DNA of 64,000 nt from JBCCGI01 sp039029355. GTDB lineage: Bacteria > Planctomycetota > UBA1135 > GCA-002686595. The stretch is from assembly GCA_039029355.1 (NCBI GenBank), contig JBCCGI010000023.1, positions 1 through 64,000 on the forward strand, read 5' to 3'. Shown here in pieces: positions 17,005 to 28,720 of the stretch (the stretch's first letter is position 1; each line of letters opens with the position of its first letter). The notes beneath the pieces are model-generated. The model was given only the letters and a program-made list of their open reading frames with translations. It was not told where the DNA came from and searched no databases. The position numbers and the translations under genes are program-made.

Positions 17005-19002
17005 CTAGCGGCCCAGCACGCTCGCCTCGGTCTCGCTGAGGAGGCGCGTCAGCACGTCCCCGCGGCGTAGCGCGTGAGCCCGGCGCGGAGACGCGTCGGG
17101 CACCCACGGCCCGAGCTCGCCGTCCATGTGCAGGAGGAGCAGCGTGTCCTCGTCGGTCCGGAACCGGCGCCGCGGGAGGAACGGCTCGACGCCGTAGCGC
17201 GCGACCGAGGATACGCGCACCTCGTCGATCGTCCCGACCAGCAGCGACGTGCCGTCGCCGCGCTCGTCGACGTCGCCACCGACGATCAGCGGGAGGTCGT
17301 TGTGCACGCGTTGCCCGACCGCCGGGACCGCATCGACCTGGCTGCCGTCGAGGTAGAGCGAGACCTCGGAGCCGTCGTACACGCCCGCCAGGTGATGCCA
17401 GCGGTTGCGCTCCAGCAGCCGCATCGGTGCCTCGGCGATGCGGTAGTCGTCGTCGACGAAGACCAGGAACGAGGGGATGCCGTCGCTCGCGAAGAGGCCA
17501 TACTCGCTCGACTCGGTCTTGCACACCACGCCGCGCCGGCCCTTCAGGTTGGAGAGGCGGATCCAGGCCTCGACCGTGAACGCATCGAGCACGGGGACGA
17601 GCTCGGAGGGCACCGTCAGGTAGTCGTCCTTGCCGTCGAGGTCGAGCACGCTCTCCTGCGACGGCCGGTCGATGCCGATCGTCGCCGGCTGCACCGGCAG
17701 CAGCGTGGTGCGGTCGGGCAGCGGGATGCGCAGCCCGTTCGCGAGCAGGTCGGCCGACAGGATGAGCTCGGGCAGCTGGAAGGCGCCGTCCAGCGGGCTC
17801 GCCGGGCGCGAGACGTCGTAGTCGAGCAGCACCGTCTCGCCCGCGTCGAGCGTGGCTCCGTTCAGCTCGGGCACGATCCGCCAGCGCGGGTCGCCGGCGG
17901 CGGGGCGCAGCGCGACCTCGAGCGGGTAGGCGGTCGGATTCGTCACGCCGACCGTCACCAGCCCGTCGCCGCGGAACGACAGGTCGAGCGGCACCAGGCC
18001 CTCGACCTTGGCGCCGAGCGAGCGCGCGCCCCGGCGCGCGGCGTTCGAGACGCCCTCGGTGATCCGGCGCGGGTCCTGGGCGGAGTCGACGGGATAGGTC
18101 GTCGTCGCGATGCCGTCGCGCCGCACGGTGACCAGCTGGTAGTTGTGCAGGTAGCCCGCCTCGGGCAGGTCGCCGGCCTGCGCGCCGCCCACGGTCGCGA
18201 GCGTGAAGTACTCGATGCCGTCGGCCTCGTCGTAGCGCATGCGGTGGATGTGGCCTGCGAACACCGCGGTGACGTTGCCCGCCGCGACCAGCAGCTCGTG
18301 CACCGGGTCCCACGTATCGCCGTACTGCCCCCCGGTCCAGCGCGGGTGGTGCAGGAAGACGAAGACGTGGCGCGCATCGCGCGTCTCCTCGAGCGTGGAC
18401 TCCAGGAACGCGAGCTGCTCGGGGCTCATCCGCTGGTGGTCCGCGTCGCCGAAGCGCTTCAGCCCGGTCGCGGGGTTGGTCTCGTCCGCGTAGAGCACGA
18501 TGAACCAGCAGTCCTTGTGCTCGAACGCGTACCAGAGCGGGCCGAAGTGCTTCTCGTAGTTGCGCTCGTGCTCACCCGGCGGCGTGACGCCCTCGCCGCG
18601 CCAGTACACGTCGTGGTTGCCGGCCACCGGGAACCACGGCCGGTTCAGGCCGTTCATGATCGCCTTGTACTCGGCCATCTGGACCAGCCACTGCGGCGTG
18701 TCGTTGTAGCCCTCGACCAGGTCGCCGACCGTCATGACGAGGTCGGGGTCGACCAGGTTCACCTCTTCGACCGCGCGTGCCAGGATCTCGACGCCGTCGG
18801 CCGGACCGCCGGTGCGGTCGCCGAAGAGGGCGAAGGTGAAGCCCTGGTCGCCCTCGTCGGGGAGGGCGAGCTGGACCTCGCTCTGGCGGGAGGTGCGGAA
18901 GCGGCCCTGCTGCTCCGCGGCGGCGGAGGGGGCCGCGGCGGAGTCCCAGGCCAGGGCTCCGGCGAGGAGCAGCGAGAAGGCGATAGCGAGGACGCGATTC
19001 AT
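17005..19002 (-). CDS. Exported metallophosphoesterase with C-terminal LamG-like domain
   Basis: The 665-residue protein has a signal peptide (about residues 1-24). A calcineurin-like phosphoesterase domain has metal ligands in order: FGDRTGG, GDLVEG, GNHDVYW, HHPRWTG and FAGHIHR. A middle Ig/beta-sandwich-like region follows. A concanavalin-A/LamG-type domain from about residue 430 (LDGKDDYLTVP, FTVEAWIRL, YLDGSQVD, IDEVRVS) probably binds glycans or matrix. The true substrate is unknown; this family includes acid phosphatases and nucleases. It is transcribed on its own, convergent with thrS, with 75 bp to the next gene upstream. Confidence 0.88.
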   Translation of the reverse strand: MNRVLAIAFSLLLAGALAWDSAAAPSAAAEQQGRFRTSRQSEVQLALPDEGDQGFTFALFGDRTGGPADGVEILARAVEEVNLVDPDLVMTVGDLVEGYNDTPQWLVQMAEYKAIMNGLNRPWFPVAGNHDVYWRGEGVTPPGEHERNYEKHFGPLWYAFEHKDCWFIVLYADETNPATGLKRFGDADHQRMSPEQLAFLESTLEETRDARHVFVFLHHPRWTGGQYGDTWDPVHELLVAAGNVTAVFAGHIHRMRYDEADGIEYFTLATVGGAQAGDLPEAGYLHNYQLVTVRRDGIATTTYPVDSAQDPRRITEGVSNAARRGARSLGAKVEGLVPLDLSFRGDGLVTVGVTNPTAYPLEVALRPAAGDPRWRIVPELNGATLDAGETVLLDYDVSRPASPLDGAFQLPELILSADLLANGLRIPLPDRTTLLPVQPATIGIDRPSQESVLDLDGKDDYLTVPSELVPVLDAFTVEAWIRLSNLKGRRGVVCKTESSEYGLFASDGIPSFLVFVDDDYRIAEAPMRLLERNRWHHLAGVYDGSEVSLYLDGSQVDAVPAVGQRVHNDLPLIVGGDVDERGDGTSLLVGTIDEVRVSSVARYGVEPFLPRRRFRTDEDTLLLLHMDGELGPWVPDASPRRAHALRRGDVLTRLLSETEASVLGR

Positions 19003-19077
19003 GGGGCGAGCGCGGCGTTTGGACGTAGGTGAGAGCTGCGCCTATCGTCGCAGGATCGCCTGCCGGAGCAAGCGGCG

Positions 19078-20759
<1,682 letters not shown>

Positions 20760-20763
<4 letters not shown>

Positions 20764-21929
20764 CGCGGACCCTCCGCGGACGCGCCCGCGAGGCGCCGCG
20801 CGGCGTCCAGTGCCGCGTCGGCACCCGATGCGTCGCCGGCCTGACGCAGCAGCAGCGCGAGGCGCTCGTGCGCGAGCGCGAAGTCGGGCTGCAGCTCGAC
20901 CGCGAGGCGCGCGTTCCCGATCGCCGAGGTTAGATCGCCCCGCGACGCGTGCACCTCGCTCGCCAGGAGCGGAATCCGGTTGTGGCGCGGCATGCGCGCG
21001 GCGGCCGCGTCGAGCAGCGCGAGCGCGTCGTCGTGGCGCCGCAGCGCGCAGTAGGTCGCGGCGAGGGTGCCCAGCACCCCGACGTCGTCGGGGCGGGTCT
21101 CGAGCTCGGCCTCCAGCAGCCGCTGCGCCTCGGCGGTCCGTCCGGCCGACAACAACGCGCGCCCGCGCGCCAGTCGCATGCGCGGGCCGCCCTGCAGGCG
21201 GCGCACCTCGCGCTCCCACGGGTCGTCCCACTCGGGCACCTCGCCGTCGGCGAGCGCGGCCGAGCTCGCTGCCTCGTCCAGCCGCCCCGCCTCGCGCAGC
21301 GCGAGCGCGTGCAGATGATGGGCGAAGCCGAGCTCCGGCGCGACGGCCAGCACGCTGGCGGCGAACCGCGCGGCCGTATCGGCATCGCCGCGCTCGAGCG
21401 CGAGCCGCGCCAGGCCCAGCGCCGCACCCGGGTCGCGGCGGTCGAGCTCGTGCGCGCGCGTCAACGAGCGTTCCGCCTCGTCGACGCGGCCGAGCGCGCA
21501 GTACAGCAGCCCCAGCCGCCGGTGCCCCGGCGCGTACCCGGGCTCGGCGTCGAGCGCGCGCATCAGGTCCGTGATCGCAGCCTCGTCCTGGCCCAGCTCG
21601 GCGTGCGCGCGCCCCGCGTGGTAGCTGGCGCGTGCGTGCCCCGGCGCCAGCTGCAGCAACGCCTCGTAGGCGGCGAGGGCGAGCGCGTCGAGCCCGTTCG
21701 CGTCGAGGCGCGCGGCGTGGGCCAGGCGCAGCTCCACGTCGTCGGGCGTGGCCGACGCCGCGCGCCAGGCGGCCTCGATCTCCGCCCGGACGTCCTCCGC
21801 GACCGGCGCGTCGGCCGGGAGGGTGGGAGCCGGCGGAACGGCGGCCGGCGCCGGCGAGCCGCCGCCGCCGCCGCAGCCGAAGAGCAGCGTGATCGCCGCT
21901 GCGCCGACGAAGCTGCGCATGCGCCGCAT
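20760..21929 (-). CDS. TPR lipoprotein (copy 2)
   Basis: This 389-residue lipoprotein has a signal peptide with LLFGC. About eight tetratricopeptide repeats follow a short Pro/Ala-rich linker (for example AALAAYEALLQLAPGHARAS and DEAERSLTRAHELDRRDPG). TPRs form helical scaffolds for protein-protein contacts, here probably in the periplasm. It starts 3 bp after the upstream ASPIC gene and overlaps the downstream ASPIC gene by 4 bp. It is thus the second TPR member of two tandem TPR plus ASPIC/UnbV pairs. Confidence 0.85.
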
Positions 21930-21932
21930 CGG

Positions 21933-23615
21933 CTAGTTCCGCTCGACGACGCGCAGCCCGGGCTCCACGCCCTCGGCGCGCTGCTCCTCGCCGTCGGGCC
22001 AGCGCACCGTGAGTATGAACGGGCCGCGCTCCTCGCCCAGGCCGAAGTGCGCCTCGGGCGCGCAGGCCGACAGGTACGAGCCGCCGCTCGCGATCCAGCG
22101 CGTGCGCGTGCGTCCGCCGCCCTCCAGCGTGACGCGCGCGCCGAGGCCGCGCGCGTTGCCCGGCGAGCGGCCGTCGGCGAGCCGCACGATCAGCGCGCCG
22201 CCGCGCGCGCCGTCGTTGCGCAGCAGGCGCACCGGGCCGTTGCGCTCGGCCACGACGAGGTCGACGTCCAGGTCGCCGTCGAGGTCGCCGAACACCGCGC
22301 TGCGGTCGTTGCGCGCGTCGGCGAGCCAGGTGCCGCCGTCCGCGGGAGGCATGCGGCGCCGGAAGCGGGCGCCGTCGCGCTCGAAGAAGAGCGGTCGCTG
22401 CCGCGCGGAAGAGCCGAGCGCCTGCACCGCCGTCTCGGGGTACACGTGCCCGTTGAAGACCACCAGGTCCTCTTCGCCGTCATGCCCGAAGTCGTAGAAC
22501 ATCGTCGCCCAGCCCAGGAACGGGCGGCTGACCATGCCGAGCCCGAAGAGCTGCGTCTTGTCCGAGAAGCGCAGGCCGCCCGCGCTGACGTGCAGCGAGT
22601 TCGTGTCGCTCATGAAGTTGGTCGTGAACAGATCGGGGAGCCCGTCGTCGTTCACGTCGCCGTAGGCGATGCCCATCGTGGCCTGGGTCTCGCCGTCGGC
22701 GTTGACCGCGAGGCCCGCTTCGAGGGCCACGTCCTCGAAGCGCAGCTCGTCGCCCGCGCCTTCGGCCGCGGTGAAGAGGAAGTTCGCCATCGAGTCGTTG
22801 CCGACGAAGATCTCCGGCGCGCCGTCGGCGTCGAGGTCGAGGATCAGCGCGCCGAGCCCGTAGCTGGGCCTCACGGCGCGGATGCCCGCGCTCTCGCTGA
22901 CGTCGCGGAACGCCCCGCCCTCGTTGAGGTAGAGCAGGTCCGCCTGCCCGGTCAGCCCCGACGGCCCGTTGAACACCGGCACCCCCAGGAACGTGGTGGG
23001 GGGCGGCGGCGCCGCGGCGTCGAACTCGAGGTAGCGTACAAGGTAGAGGTCGAGGTCGCCGTCGAGGTCGACGTCGCCAAAGGACGAGCCGGTGCCCCAA
23101 CCCGCGTCGCCGAGCCCGACCTCGGCCGCGGCCGCCGTGAACCGCCCGCCTTCGTTGCGCAGCAGCGCGTCCGGCCCGTAGCAGGCGATGAAGACGTCGT
23201 CGAAGCCGTTGCCGTCGACGTCGCCGACGGCAACGCCCATGCCCCAGCGCGCGAAGTCGACGCCGGCCGCCGTGGTCGCGTCGCGGAAGGCGGGCTCGCC
23301 TTCGCTCACGTTCTCGAAGAGCCGCGCTCCGGGGCCGCGATCCGGCTGCTCCAGCGTGGCGCCGTTCGGCGCGAACAGGTCGAGGTCGCCGTCGGCGTCG
23401 TAGTCGATCAGCGCGAGGCCGCCGCCCTTCACCTCGAGGATCTGGCGCGGCGGCGTGCCGCCGGCCGTGAGCGTCAGGGCAAGCCCGGCGGCCTCGGTTG
23501 CATCGCGGAAGTCGGCCGGCGCTTCGGGGGACGAGCCGCCGGCGGGCGCGGGATCCGCGTCGTCTCCTCCGCAGCCCGCGGCGAGGAGGATCGGCACCCA
23601 GCTCGCGCGCCTCAC
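21933..23615 (-). CDS. FG-GAP/VCBS and ASPIC/UnbV repeat lipoprotein (copy 1)
   Basis: The 560 residues begin with a lipoprotein signal (LLAAGC). FG-GAP propeller blades with calcium loops follow (DYDADGDLDLF, DVDGNGFDDVF, DLDADGAPEIF). A C-terminal ASPIC/UnbV domain has the signature VRWPDGEEQ. It is a paralogue of the protein at 19078-20763. The ATG overlaps the upstream TPR lipoprotein stop by 4 bp, so the two are co-translated. Role in the envelope is inferred from the signal; ligand unknown. Confidence 0.88.
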   Translation of the reverse strand: MRRASWVPILLAAGCGGDDADPAPAGGSSPEAPADFRDATEAAGLALTLTAGGTPPRQILEVKGGGLALIDYDADGDLDLFAPNGATLEQPDRGPGARLFENVSEGEPAFRDATTAAGVDFARWGMGVAVGDVDGNGFDDVFIACYGPDALLRNEGGRFTAAAAEVGLGDAGWGTGSSFGDVDLDGDLDLYLVRYLEFDAAAPPPPTTFLGVPVFNGPSGLTGQADLLYLNEGGAFRDVSESAGIRAVRPSYGLGALILDLDADGAPEIFVGNDSMANFLFTAAEGAGDELRFEDVALEAGLAVNADGETQATMGIAYGDVNDDGLPDLFTTNFMSDTNSLHVSAGGLRFSDKTQLFGLGMVSRPFLGWATMFYDFGHDGEEDLVVFNGHVYPETAVQALGSSARQRPLFFERDGARFRRRMPPADGGTWLADARNDRSAVFGDLDGDLDVDLVVAERNGPVRLLRNDGARGGALIVRLADGRSPGNARGLGARVTLEGGGRTRTRWIASGGSYLSACAPEAHFGLGEERGPFILTVRWPDGEEQRAEGVEPGLRVVERN

Positions 23616-24445
23616 CGCGCTCCTCCTAGCCCCGCCGAGCCGGGCCGTACCTGGGCCTTCCAGCGGTCGTGCTGCTCGAGCGCGGCGGCGGCGCCGGCCG
23701 CGTCGTCGAGCGTCAGCAGCACCTGGTGCAGCTTGTACCAGGCGGTGTAGTGGGGGGGATACATGCGCACGCAGCTCTCGAGCGCGGCCCGCGCCGCCTC
23801 GGCGTCGTCGCGCAGCAGGTGCACGTCCGCGAGCCGCGCGTGGGCCTTGGCCACGTCGGCACGGCGGCCGGAGTTGCCGGCCACCAGCTCGGCTTGGCTC
23901 AGCTCTCTGGCCTTCGACAGCGAACGCTCGGCCTCGTCCAGGCGTCCGCCGTCCAGCGCGATGACGCCCAGGCCGAAGTGGCTGTCGGCCTCGTCCGGCG
24001 CGAGCTCGAGGTGGCGCGTAAACGAGGCCTCGGCGGCGTCGAGCTTACCCAGGTAGTACAGGCACCAGGCGCGGAAGTAGTGCACCGGGGCGAAGGGCTC
24101 GAAGGTGGGCCCGAGCGCGAGTGCGCGCTCGAAGTGCGGCTCGGCGGCGCCGTAGTTCTTCTCCTTGTGGTACGCGAGCGCCAGCACGAAGGCCGCGCGG
24201 GCCGAGTCGGGGCGCTCCTGCTGCACCGCCTCGGCGAGCGCTCGCGCACCCGCGTAATCGGCGCGTACGACGCCCTGGAGAGCCTGGTCGAGGCGCGGTT
24301 CGTGCGGCTCGGGGGTCGGCGGCGTCGCCGGCGAATCCGCAGCCGGCGCCTCCGGGGGCGGGGCCGGCGAGGGGGTCTCGGAGCCGGATCCGCCTCCGCA
24401 GGATGCGGCCAGGAGGAGTGCGGGGAGAGAACGACGGAGGTGCAT
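23612..24445 (-). CDS. TPR lipoprotein (copy 1)
   Basis: This 277-residue lipoprotein (signal ending LLLAASC) has a Pro-rich linker (about residues 22-50) and then five or so TPR units, such as HYFRAWCLYYLGKLDAAEAS and DSHFGLGVIALDGGRLDEAE. It is the first gene of the operon TPR-ASPIC-TPR-ASPIC (24445 down to 19078). The 164 bp upstream are shared with the divergent secreted protein gene at 24610. Confidence 0.85.
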   Translation of the reverse strand: MHLRRSLPALLLAASCGGGSGSETPSPAPPPEAPAADSPATPPTPEPHEPRLDQALQGVVRADYAGARALAEAVQQERPDSARAAFVLALAYHKEKNYGAAEPHFERALALGPTFEPFAPVHYFRAWCLYYLGKLDAAEASFTRHLELAPDEADSHFGLGVIALDGGRLDEAERSLSKARELSQAELVAGNSGRRADVAKAHARLADVHLLRDDAEAARAALESCVRMYPPHYTAWYKLHQVLLTLDDAAGAAAALEQHDRWKAQVRPGSAGLGGAR

Positions 24446-24609
24446 GGTCGGCGGGCGCCGCAGTGTAGCCCGGAGCGCGCGGGTGGCCTCGCGCGGGTTT
24501 CGGCTTCGGGGCGCGGCCCGTAGGATGGCTCGATCGGTTCCGGTGCCGGAGCCGTCGCGGGGGCTTCCCCCCCTCGCGCGAGTCGCCTAGTACCCCTCGG
24601 GAGGTGAAG

Positions 24610-26373
24610 ATGAACCGCAAGCACGCTCTCCGTGCAGCCTTGGGCGCGACCCTGTTCGCGTCGCCCGCCGTCGCTCAGTTCGGCAACGAATGGGTTTCGT
24701 TCCAGAACGACACGTTCAACCGGCTGTCCGTCGCCACCGACCTCGGTGCGGCCGACACCGAAGAGAAGGACTACGTCTGGGCTGACCTCGACCAGGACGG
24801 TTGGGTCGACCTGGTGGTCGTTCGCAAGCAGCCGTTCACCACCACCGGCCGGCGGGTCAACGTGCTGCTCATGAATGAGGGCGGCGTGCTGACCGACCGG
24901 ACGGCGCTCTACGCCACGTCCTCGGATGTCGCCGGCGACCTCGGCTTCCAGACCGAGACGAACGACCGCGACGTCGCGCTGATCGACGCCGACAAGGACG
25001 GCTGGCTCGACATCGCCACCGCACCGGCGCTCGGCTTCGGCCTCGCCAAGCACATCTCGCACCCGCGGGTCTACATGAACCTCGCCGATGGCGGGGGCTC
25101 GTGGGGCGGCTTCCAGTACCAGGACGCGCGTATCCCGCAGCTGCTCACGTCGGCCGGCGTGCCCGAGGCCCCGGCCTTCTGCGGCGTCTGGGCCGGCGAC
25201 GTCGACAGCGACGGCTACGACGACCTGCACTTCACCGACTACGACACCGGTGGGGGCTCGGGTTCGAAGGACATGAACGATCGCCTGCTGATCAACGACG
25301 GCGCGGGCTTCTTCTCCGACGAGAGCTCGCTGCGCATGACGTCGTCGATGCTCGACTCGAGCTTCGGCACCTCGTCGCGCATCGTCGAGCTCAACGGCCT
25401 GCCGGGCCTCGACATGCTCAAGAACGAGAGCGGCAGCGGCGAGGCGATGTACAACGACGCCGGCAACGTCGGCACGTACAACATCTGGGACCCCTACCAG
25501 GGCGGCTCCCCGTACCACGTCAGCCACGGCGACCTCAACAACGACGGCCGCATCGACGCCATCTGGAGCGACGACGGCGCTGACCGCTATCGCTACAACC
25601 TCGGGACCGACCCGCTCGGTCGCGTGATCTGGGGCTCGAACAAGACGTTCTCGTTCGTCACCGGCGGCGACGACGGCTTCGGCTCCGACAGCCTCGCGGT
25701 CGACCTGGACGGCGACACCTTCCAGGACGTCATCGTCTGCGACGTCGACGTCGACGTCTCCGGCTGCGGCCGCCGCGTGCACATCTACCACAACCCCGGC
25801 GGCGCGGTCGGCTCCGAGATCACGCTGATCGAGGAAGCCGGTGGCTCGAGCTCGGCCGACTGGCGCGGCGTCGTGGGCCTTACGGCGAACGACCTGCGCG
25901 GCGGCCACGACGTCGCGGTGTTCGACCTGGACAACGACGGCGACAACGACATGATCCTCGGCCGCTGCGACGGCACGTTCGTGTGGATGAACGACACAAC
26001 GCTGCCCGTGTGCCAGAAGGACCTTGGCTTCGGCGGCCCCGGCATCACCGGGCTCTCGGTGTGCGGCGGCGAGCTGTCGACCGGCAACTCGGCCACGCTG
26101 AAGATCGAGAGCGGCCCGGCCTCGGCCTCGGGCGCGATCGCGATCGGCGCGGCCAGCAACCCGACGTTCATCGACTTCCTCGACGCGACCATCGTGCCGT
26201 GGGTGCCGAGCCAGTTCCTGCAGTTCCACACCGACGCGTCGGGCAACTACACGCTGACGATCCAGGGCGGCAACGGGCCTTCGACCTGGTTCATCCAGGC
26301 CGTGATCGTCGACCCGCTCCAGGGGACCGGCTTCTCGGTGACCAACGCGATCGAGGTCGAGCTCCTTCCGTAG
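24610..26373 (+). CDS. Secreted FG-GAP repeat protein
   Basis: The 587-residue protein has a signal peptide cleaved near FASPAVAQ. An FG-GAP beta-propeller has acidic calcium-loop motifs (DLDQDGWVDLV, DADKDGWLDIA, DVDSDGYDDLH, DLNNDGRIDAI, DLDNDGDNDMI). A C-terminal beta-rich module of about 100 residues after a CGGEL start ends TNAIEVELLP. Similar C-terminal modules occur in other exported proteins in this window. The ATG at 24610 is preceded by a strong GGGAGGTG SD; the in-frame GTG at 24604 lies in that SD. A strong terminator follows at 26401-26438. Confidence 0.85.
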   Translation: MNRKHALRAALGATLFASPAVAQFGNEWVSFQNDTFNRLSVATDLGAADTEEKDYVWADLDQDGWVDLVVVRKQPFTTTGRRVNVLLMNEGGVLTDRTALYATSSDVAGDLGFQTETNDRDVALIDADKDGWLDIATAPALGFGLAKHISHPRVYMNLADGGGSWGGFQYQDARIPQLLTSAGVPEAPAFCGVWAGDVDSDGYDDLHFTDYDTGGGSGSKDMNDRLLINDGAGFFSDESSLRMTSSMLDSSFGTSSRIVELNGLPGLDMLKNESGSGEAMYNDAGNVGTYNIWDPYQGGSPYHVSHGDLNNDGRIDAIWSDDGADRYRYNLGTDPLGRVIWGSNKTFSFVTGGDDGFGSDSLAVDLDGDTFQDVIVCDVDVDVSGCGRRVHIYHNPGGAVGSEITLIEEAGGSSSADWRGVVGLTANDLRGGHDVAVFDLDNDGDNDMILGRCDGTFVWMNDTTLPVCQKDLGFGGPGITGLSVCGGELSTGNSATLKIESGPASASGAIAIGAASNPTFIDFLDATIVPWVPSQFLQFHTDASGNYTLTIQGGNGPSTWFIQAVIVDPLQGTGFSVTNAIEVELLP

Positions 26374-26400
26374 AGCTCCGCCCCGCGGACCGCATTCGGC

Positions 26401-26438
26401 GGCCGCTCGTCCTGCGCGGACGGGCGGCCGCTTTTTTT
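26401..26438 (+). terminator. Rho-independent terminator
   Basis: GGCCGCTCGTCC (26401-26412) pairs with GGACGGGCGGCC (26418-26429) with one G-T wobble around a 5-base loop. It is followed by GC and seven T residues. This is the clearest intrinsic terminator in the window. It lies 28 bp after the stop of the FG-GAP gene at 24610-26373. Confidence 0.93.
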
Positions 26439-26527
26439 GTCCTGCCCGACCCCGAGGCGCTGCGTTGGCCTGCTCAGGAACGGCCCGGCAGGCTAGGCTC
26501 GGTGCAGGCCCCTTCGCGCTCACTCCC

Positions 26528-27796
26528 ATGCACCGACTCTCCACGCTCCCGATCGCGCTTGCCGCCTGCCTCTCGACGTCCGCCCATGGGCAGACCTTCG
26601 AAGTCGTCCTGATGGAGGGCGACTTCGTTCCCGGCGCCGGTACGGCGGGGTTCTTCTACGACCTCGCGATCGACGATCAGGGCGGCTATCTGGTCGAGGT
26701 GGACCTGGACGAGGACCCGGGCTTCGGCCCGATGGCCCTGGTCAGCAGCGAGGGCGTGGCCATGAGCATGGGCATGACGCTCGCCGAGCCGCCCGGCGCG
26801 GTGATGGGCTTTCCCACTTCGTTCGGACGCACCAGCACCGGCGGAGCGCTGGTGCACACGAGCCTGACGCCGGCCGGCGGCTTTCAGACCGAGGGGCTCT
26901 ACCTGGACGGCCTGCTGTTCGCGCTGCTCGACGAGCCGGCTTACCTGCGCTGGACGGCGCCGGGCACCGTCTGGGACGACATGGTCGACGTGTCGGTCGG
27001 TCCCAACGACCACGTGCTTGCGAGCGTCGAGCTGCTGATCGGCGGCGTCTTTCCCACCAAGAACGCGCTGGTGGCCTGGGAGGTCGAGGAAGGAGCGCTC
27101 GTCGACGGCCGCGTGCTGGTCGCCGAGGACGACGTACCGTGGGGCGCGGTCGGAGGCTTCTCGAGCTTCGGCCCGACCAAGTTCGGCAGCGCCCAGCGCG
27201 GCGGCGGCGGGCACACGATGTTCGGCGCGACGCTCAAGGCGCCCCAGCCGTCGAGCTCGAACGAGGTGGTTTGCCTCAACCGCCGCATCGTCGCGCAGGA
27301 GGGCCAGCCGGCTCCTGTTGCCGGCAAGATCTGGGACGACTCGCTGAGCGTCGCCCGCATGGACGTCAACCCCACCGGCGACTGGGCGTTGCTCTCGCGC
27401 CTCGCCTTTGGCGGCGACGACGATCACCTGCTGGTCAAGAACGGCCAGGCCTTCGTGCAGCAGGGCGACAGCCTGCCCGCCATCGCTCCGCACGCGCTGC
27501 TCGGGTTCTCGGCGAGCTCCTTCATCGCGCGCGACTGGATCCAGATGACGAACGACGGGCGGGTCTTTTGGAGCGGGTACTGGGGCGAGCCGGGCTCCTT
27601 CTCCGAGTCCGGCCTCTTCCTCGACGAGGCGCTGATCGTGACCCCCGGCGTCCCGCTGGGCGAGTACACCCTCGGCCCGCTCGTGCCCGAGACCTACCGC
27701 ATCTCGAACAACGGCCGCTGGGTGCTTTTCCACGCGGCGCTACTGGGCTCGGGCCCGACCAAGCGCGCCGTGGTGCGGGTGGACCTCGGGGCCTAG
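26528..27796 (+). CDS. Secreted protein of unknown function, paralogue of 42349-43998
   Basis: The 422-residue protein has a signal peptide ending near STSAHGQ. No catalytic motif is recognised. It shares a repeated-blade architecture with the protein at 42349: LAIDDQGGYLVEVD, EGQPAPVAGKIWDD, then GDSLPAIAPH, GRVFW and SNNGRWVLF, each with a counterpart there. The repeats look like beta-propeller blades. Unlike its paralogue it lacks the C-terminal beta module of about 110 residues and stops right after the propeller-like part. Confidence 0.8.
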   Translation: MHRLSTLPIALAACLSTSAHGQTFEVVLMEGDFVPGAGTAGFFYDLAIDDQGGYLVEVDLDEDPGFGPMALVSSEGVAMSMGMTLAEPPGAVMGFPTSFGRTSTGGALVHTSLTPAGGFQTEGLYLDGLLFALLDEPAYLRWTAPGTVWDDMVDVSVGPNDHVLASVELLIGGVFPTKNALVAWEVEEGALVDGRVLVAEDDVPWGAVGGFSSFGPTKFGSAQRGGGGHTMFGATLKAPQPSSSNEVVCLNRRIVAQEGQPAPVAGKIWDDSLSVARMDVNPTGDWALLSRLAFGGDDDHLLVKNGQAFVQQGDSLPAIAPHALLGFSASSFIARDWIQMTNDGRVFWSGYWGEPGSFSESGLFLDEALIVTPGVPLGEYTLGPLVPETYRISNNGRWVLFHAALLGSGPTKRAVVRVDLGA

Positions 27797-27813
27797 GGCC
27801 TCGCCGGAAGCGG

Positions 27814-28713
27814 CTAGCGCGATAGCGCCAGGGCCCAGGACCCGGCGACGGCGAGCAGGGCCGCGACCCCCGACACGAGCTGCACCGCGGGGCCCCAGGG
27901 CTCGATCGTGCGCCGGAACCCCAGCGTCAGCCCGATCGCCGCGCCCAGGAGCCCGCCGGAGAACATCCCCGAGAAGTGCGCCCCGACGTCGGTACGCTCG
28001 CCGCCGGTGCCGAACCACGCGAGCAGCACCACGCCCAGGATCGGCGGCGCCCAGCGGCGCAGCGGCCGCATGCGCAGCAGCGACCGCCGGCGCCACTCGT
28101 AGGCGACCAGGCAGCCGAGCGCGCCGAAGACCGCCGTCGACGCGCCGACCGAGCGGTGGTCGGGCACCTGCAGCAGCGCGTTGGCGAGGTTGCCGAGGAA
28201 GCCGGAGAGGAACACCGTGCCCCAGGCGACGCCGCTCCCTACGAGCTGCGCGAACAACACGCCGAAGACCGCGCCGAAGATCAGGTTGCCGGCCAGGTGG
28301 GGGAGGTCGGTGTGGAGCGTCAGGGCCGTCGCCGCGCGCCACCACTCGCCCTCGCGGATGAGCGCCGCGTTCGACATGCCCGCACCCCACCAGTCCAGGT
28401 CGAAGGCCTCGCCGCGCTCGAGCAGGAAGGCGCACGCGAGCACGGTGGCGTACACGATGGCCGACGAGACCGCGCCGGGCGGCACGGGCGGGAGCTCCTC
28501 GCGCGGCGGCCAGTCCTCGTTCTCGGTCTCGTAGTCGCTCAGCTCCTGCAGCGCGCGGTCCGCGTGCTCCAGCGGCACGACGAGCATCGCGCCCTCGGCC
28601 GTGCGCTGCACGCGGTGCGGCACGCCGACGGCGCGCAGCACCAGCGAGCGCTCGTTGATCTCGGCCGGGTCGCCGCCCGAATGGACGACGACCCAGGTGG
28701 GGCCTGACTCCAC
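27814..28713 (-). CDS. Rhomboid-family intramembrane serine protease
   Basis: The 299-residue protein starts at a GTG 7 bp after sodC. An N-terminal soluble domain of about 75 residues (SGGDPAEINERSLVLRAVGV) resembles the DUF2007-like module found in front of some rhomboids. Six or more membrane segments follow. The rhomboid signatures are complete: HLAGN, GASTAVFGALG with catalytic Ser192, and GAHFSGMFSG with His246. Substrate unknown. Closely following sodC, it may be co-transcribed with it. Confidence 0.88.
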   Translation of the reverse strand: MESGPTWVVVHSGGDPAEINERSLVLRAVGVPHRVQRTAEGAMLVVPLEHADRALQELSDYETENEDWPPREELPPVPPGAVSSAIVYATVLACAFLLERGEAFDLDWWGAGMSNAALIREGEWWRAATALTLHTDLPHLAGNLIFGAVFGVLFAQLVGSGVAWGTVFLSGFLGNLANALLQVPDHRSVGASTAVFGALGCLVAYEWRRRSLLRMRPLRRWAPPILGVVLLAWFGTGGERTDVGAHFSGMFSGGLLGAAIGLTLGFRRTIEPWGPAVQLVSGVAALLAVAGSWALALSR

Positions 28714-28720
28714 GAGGCGC